Positions 14,266-14,764 of a stretch of DNA of 14,764 nt are shown here, in pieces. Every line of letters begins with the position of its first letter. Positions within the stretch are counted from its first letter, which is position 1. The notes beneath the pieces are model-generated. The model did no database searches and was not told the DNA's origin. It worked only from the letters and a program-made list of their open reading frames with translations. The stretch comes from an uncultured Clostridia bacterium. GTDB taxonomy: Bacteria > Bacillota > Clostridia > Christensenellales > Borkfalkiaceae. The stretch is taken from NCBI GenBank assembly GCA_947629605.1, contig CANREK010000009.1, positions 1-14,764 of the forward strand. Reading direction: 5' to 3'. Made by a program: the position numbers and the translations under genes.

Positions 14266-14764
14266 TTGAAAAGCAAGAAACCCAATAACACACAAAAAGA
14301 TGCGATCGAGCTTGCCATTTTGAACGGGCTCGAAACATACAAGAAAGAACAGAGCAAAAAAGAACAGAACAACAAGAACGGGACGACGGGACAGCTCCGC
14401 ACCCCCGAGGCCATGGAAGAGGCGGGATATAAGGCGCAGAGGCGCACCCGCGCCAAGGGCAAGGGGACCCGCATCGACCTCAACAAATCGCTTCCCGCTC
14501 AGCCCGCACCCAAGCGGCAGGAGGCGGGGACAAAGGAAGCGCGGCCGCAAAACAGCAAGGCGCCCGCTCCCGTTCCACCCAAAACCGCCCCCCTGCCCCC
14601 CAAAAAGGAGAAAAAGCCCAGAAAGAGGCCGCTCAAAATCCTCTTTTTCGGCGGCGTGGGGGAGATCGGCAAGAACATGACCGCCCTCGAATACGGCAGC
14701 GACATCATCGTCATCGACGCGGGCATCATCTTCCCCACCGAAGAAATGCCGGGGATCGACCTCG
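14266..14764 (+). CDS. rnj: Ribonuclease J, 3'-partial, with long basic N-terminal extension
   Basis: This is the 5' part of a metallo-beta-lactamase-fold ribonuclease that matures and degrades RNA (5' exonuclease and endonuclease). The RNase J family start is at residue 124: KILFFGGVGEIGKNMTALEY, then DIIVIDAGIIFPTEEMPGID; the catalytic HxHxDH motif lies beyond the window. Ahead of it is an extension of about 123 residues, rich in Lys, Arg, Gln, Ala and Pro (for example KAQRRTRAKGKGTRIDL and KKEKKPRKRPLK), which is absent from the short B. subtilis enzymes and looks disordered and RNA-binding. The start is TTG 14266, with a strong RBS GAGGAGAT at 14253-14260, 5 nt upstream; the first in-frame ATG (about 14413) has no such signal and would cut into the extension. 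The gene follows a terminator directly and has no promoter of its own in the gap. Confidence 0.9.
   Translation, partial: MKSKKPNNTQKDAIELAILNGLETYKKEQSKKEQNNKNGTTGQLRTPEAMEEAGYKAQRRTRAKGKGTRIDLNKSLPAQPAPKRQEAGTKEARPQNSKAPAPVPPKTAPLPPKKEKKPRKRPLKILFFGGVGEIGKNMTALEYGSDIIVIDAGIIFPTEEMPGIDL

Overview
The window is 14.8 kb with every recognisable gene on the + strand. It looks like a chromosomal segment from a moderately GC-rich member of Bacillota, class Clostridia, probably an uncultured gut-type lineage (Christensenellales-like is my guess). This rests on a YitT-family protein, a topoisomerase IV pair, RNase J, strong GGAGG ribosome binding sites, near-consensus sigma-A promoters and U-tract terminators. 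No phage, plasmid, transposase, integrase, CRISPR, rRNA or tRNA is visible. The lineage assignment is inference.

Layout. (1) 1-4197: topoisomerase IV subunits, parE (5' end outside the window) overlapping parC by 14 bp, closed by a strong terminator. (2) 4286-7399: an extended -10 promoter drives a YitT-family membrane protein, a thioredoxin-reductase-like flavoprotein whose NADPH-binding motifs are missing, and a CNNM/CBS membrane protein without the usual C-terminal CorC/HlyC domain; a palindromic terminator follows. (3) 7400-7786: non-coding, holding a palindromic dispersed repeat of about 150 bp. (4) 7787-11326: a consensus promoter, a MarR-type repressor, a fused ATPase-permease ABC transporter of 939 aa, and a 32-aa basic small ORF whose stop codon lies inside a terminator. 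(5) 11327-11649: A-rich sequence and a second, inverted copy of the dispersed repeat. (6) 11650-12435: a YihY/BrkB-family membrane protein. (7) 12463-14248: promoter, a 554-aa protein of unknown function (coiled N-terminus, short helical repeats, Pro-Glu linker, conserved-looking C-terminal domain), and a terminator. (8) 14266-end: the 5' part of an RNase J gene with a TTG start and a basic N-terminal extension of about 123 residues.

How the parts work together. ParE and ParC form one enzyme. The MarR gene and the ABC transporter form a typical locally regulated efflux unit. The remaining genes are housekeeping or envelope functions with no obvious shared pathway.

The most notable observations are: the pyridine-nucleotide-independent-looking thioredoxin reductase homologue, which resembles the clostridial ferredoxin-dependent flavin type; the inverted repeat pair (49 of 50 bases identical in the core) that exactly flanks the MarR-ABC-small ORF unit; and the unknown repeat/linker protein before RNase J. 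I do not see a clear-cut new defence or mobile system here.
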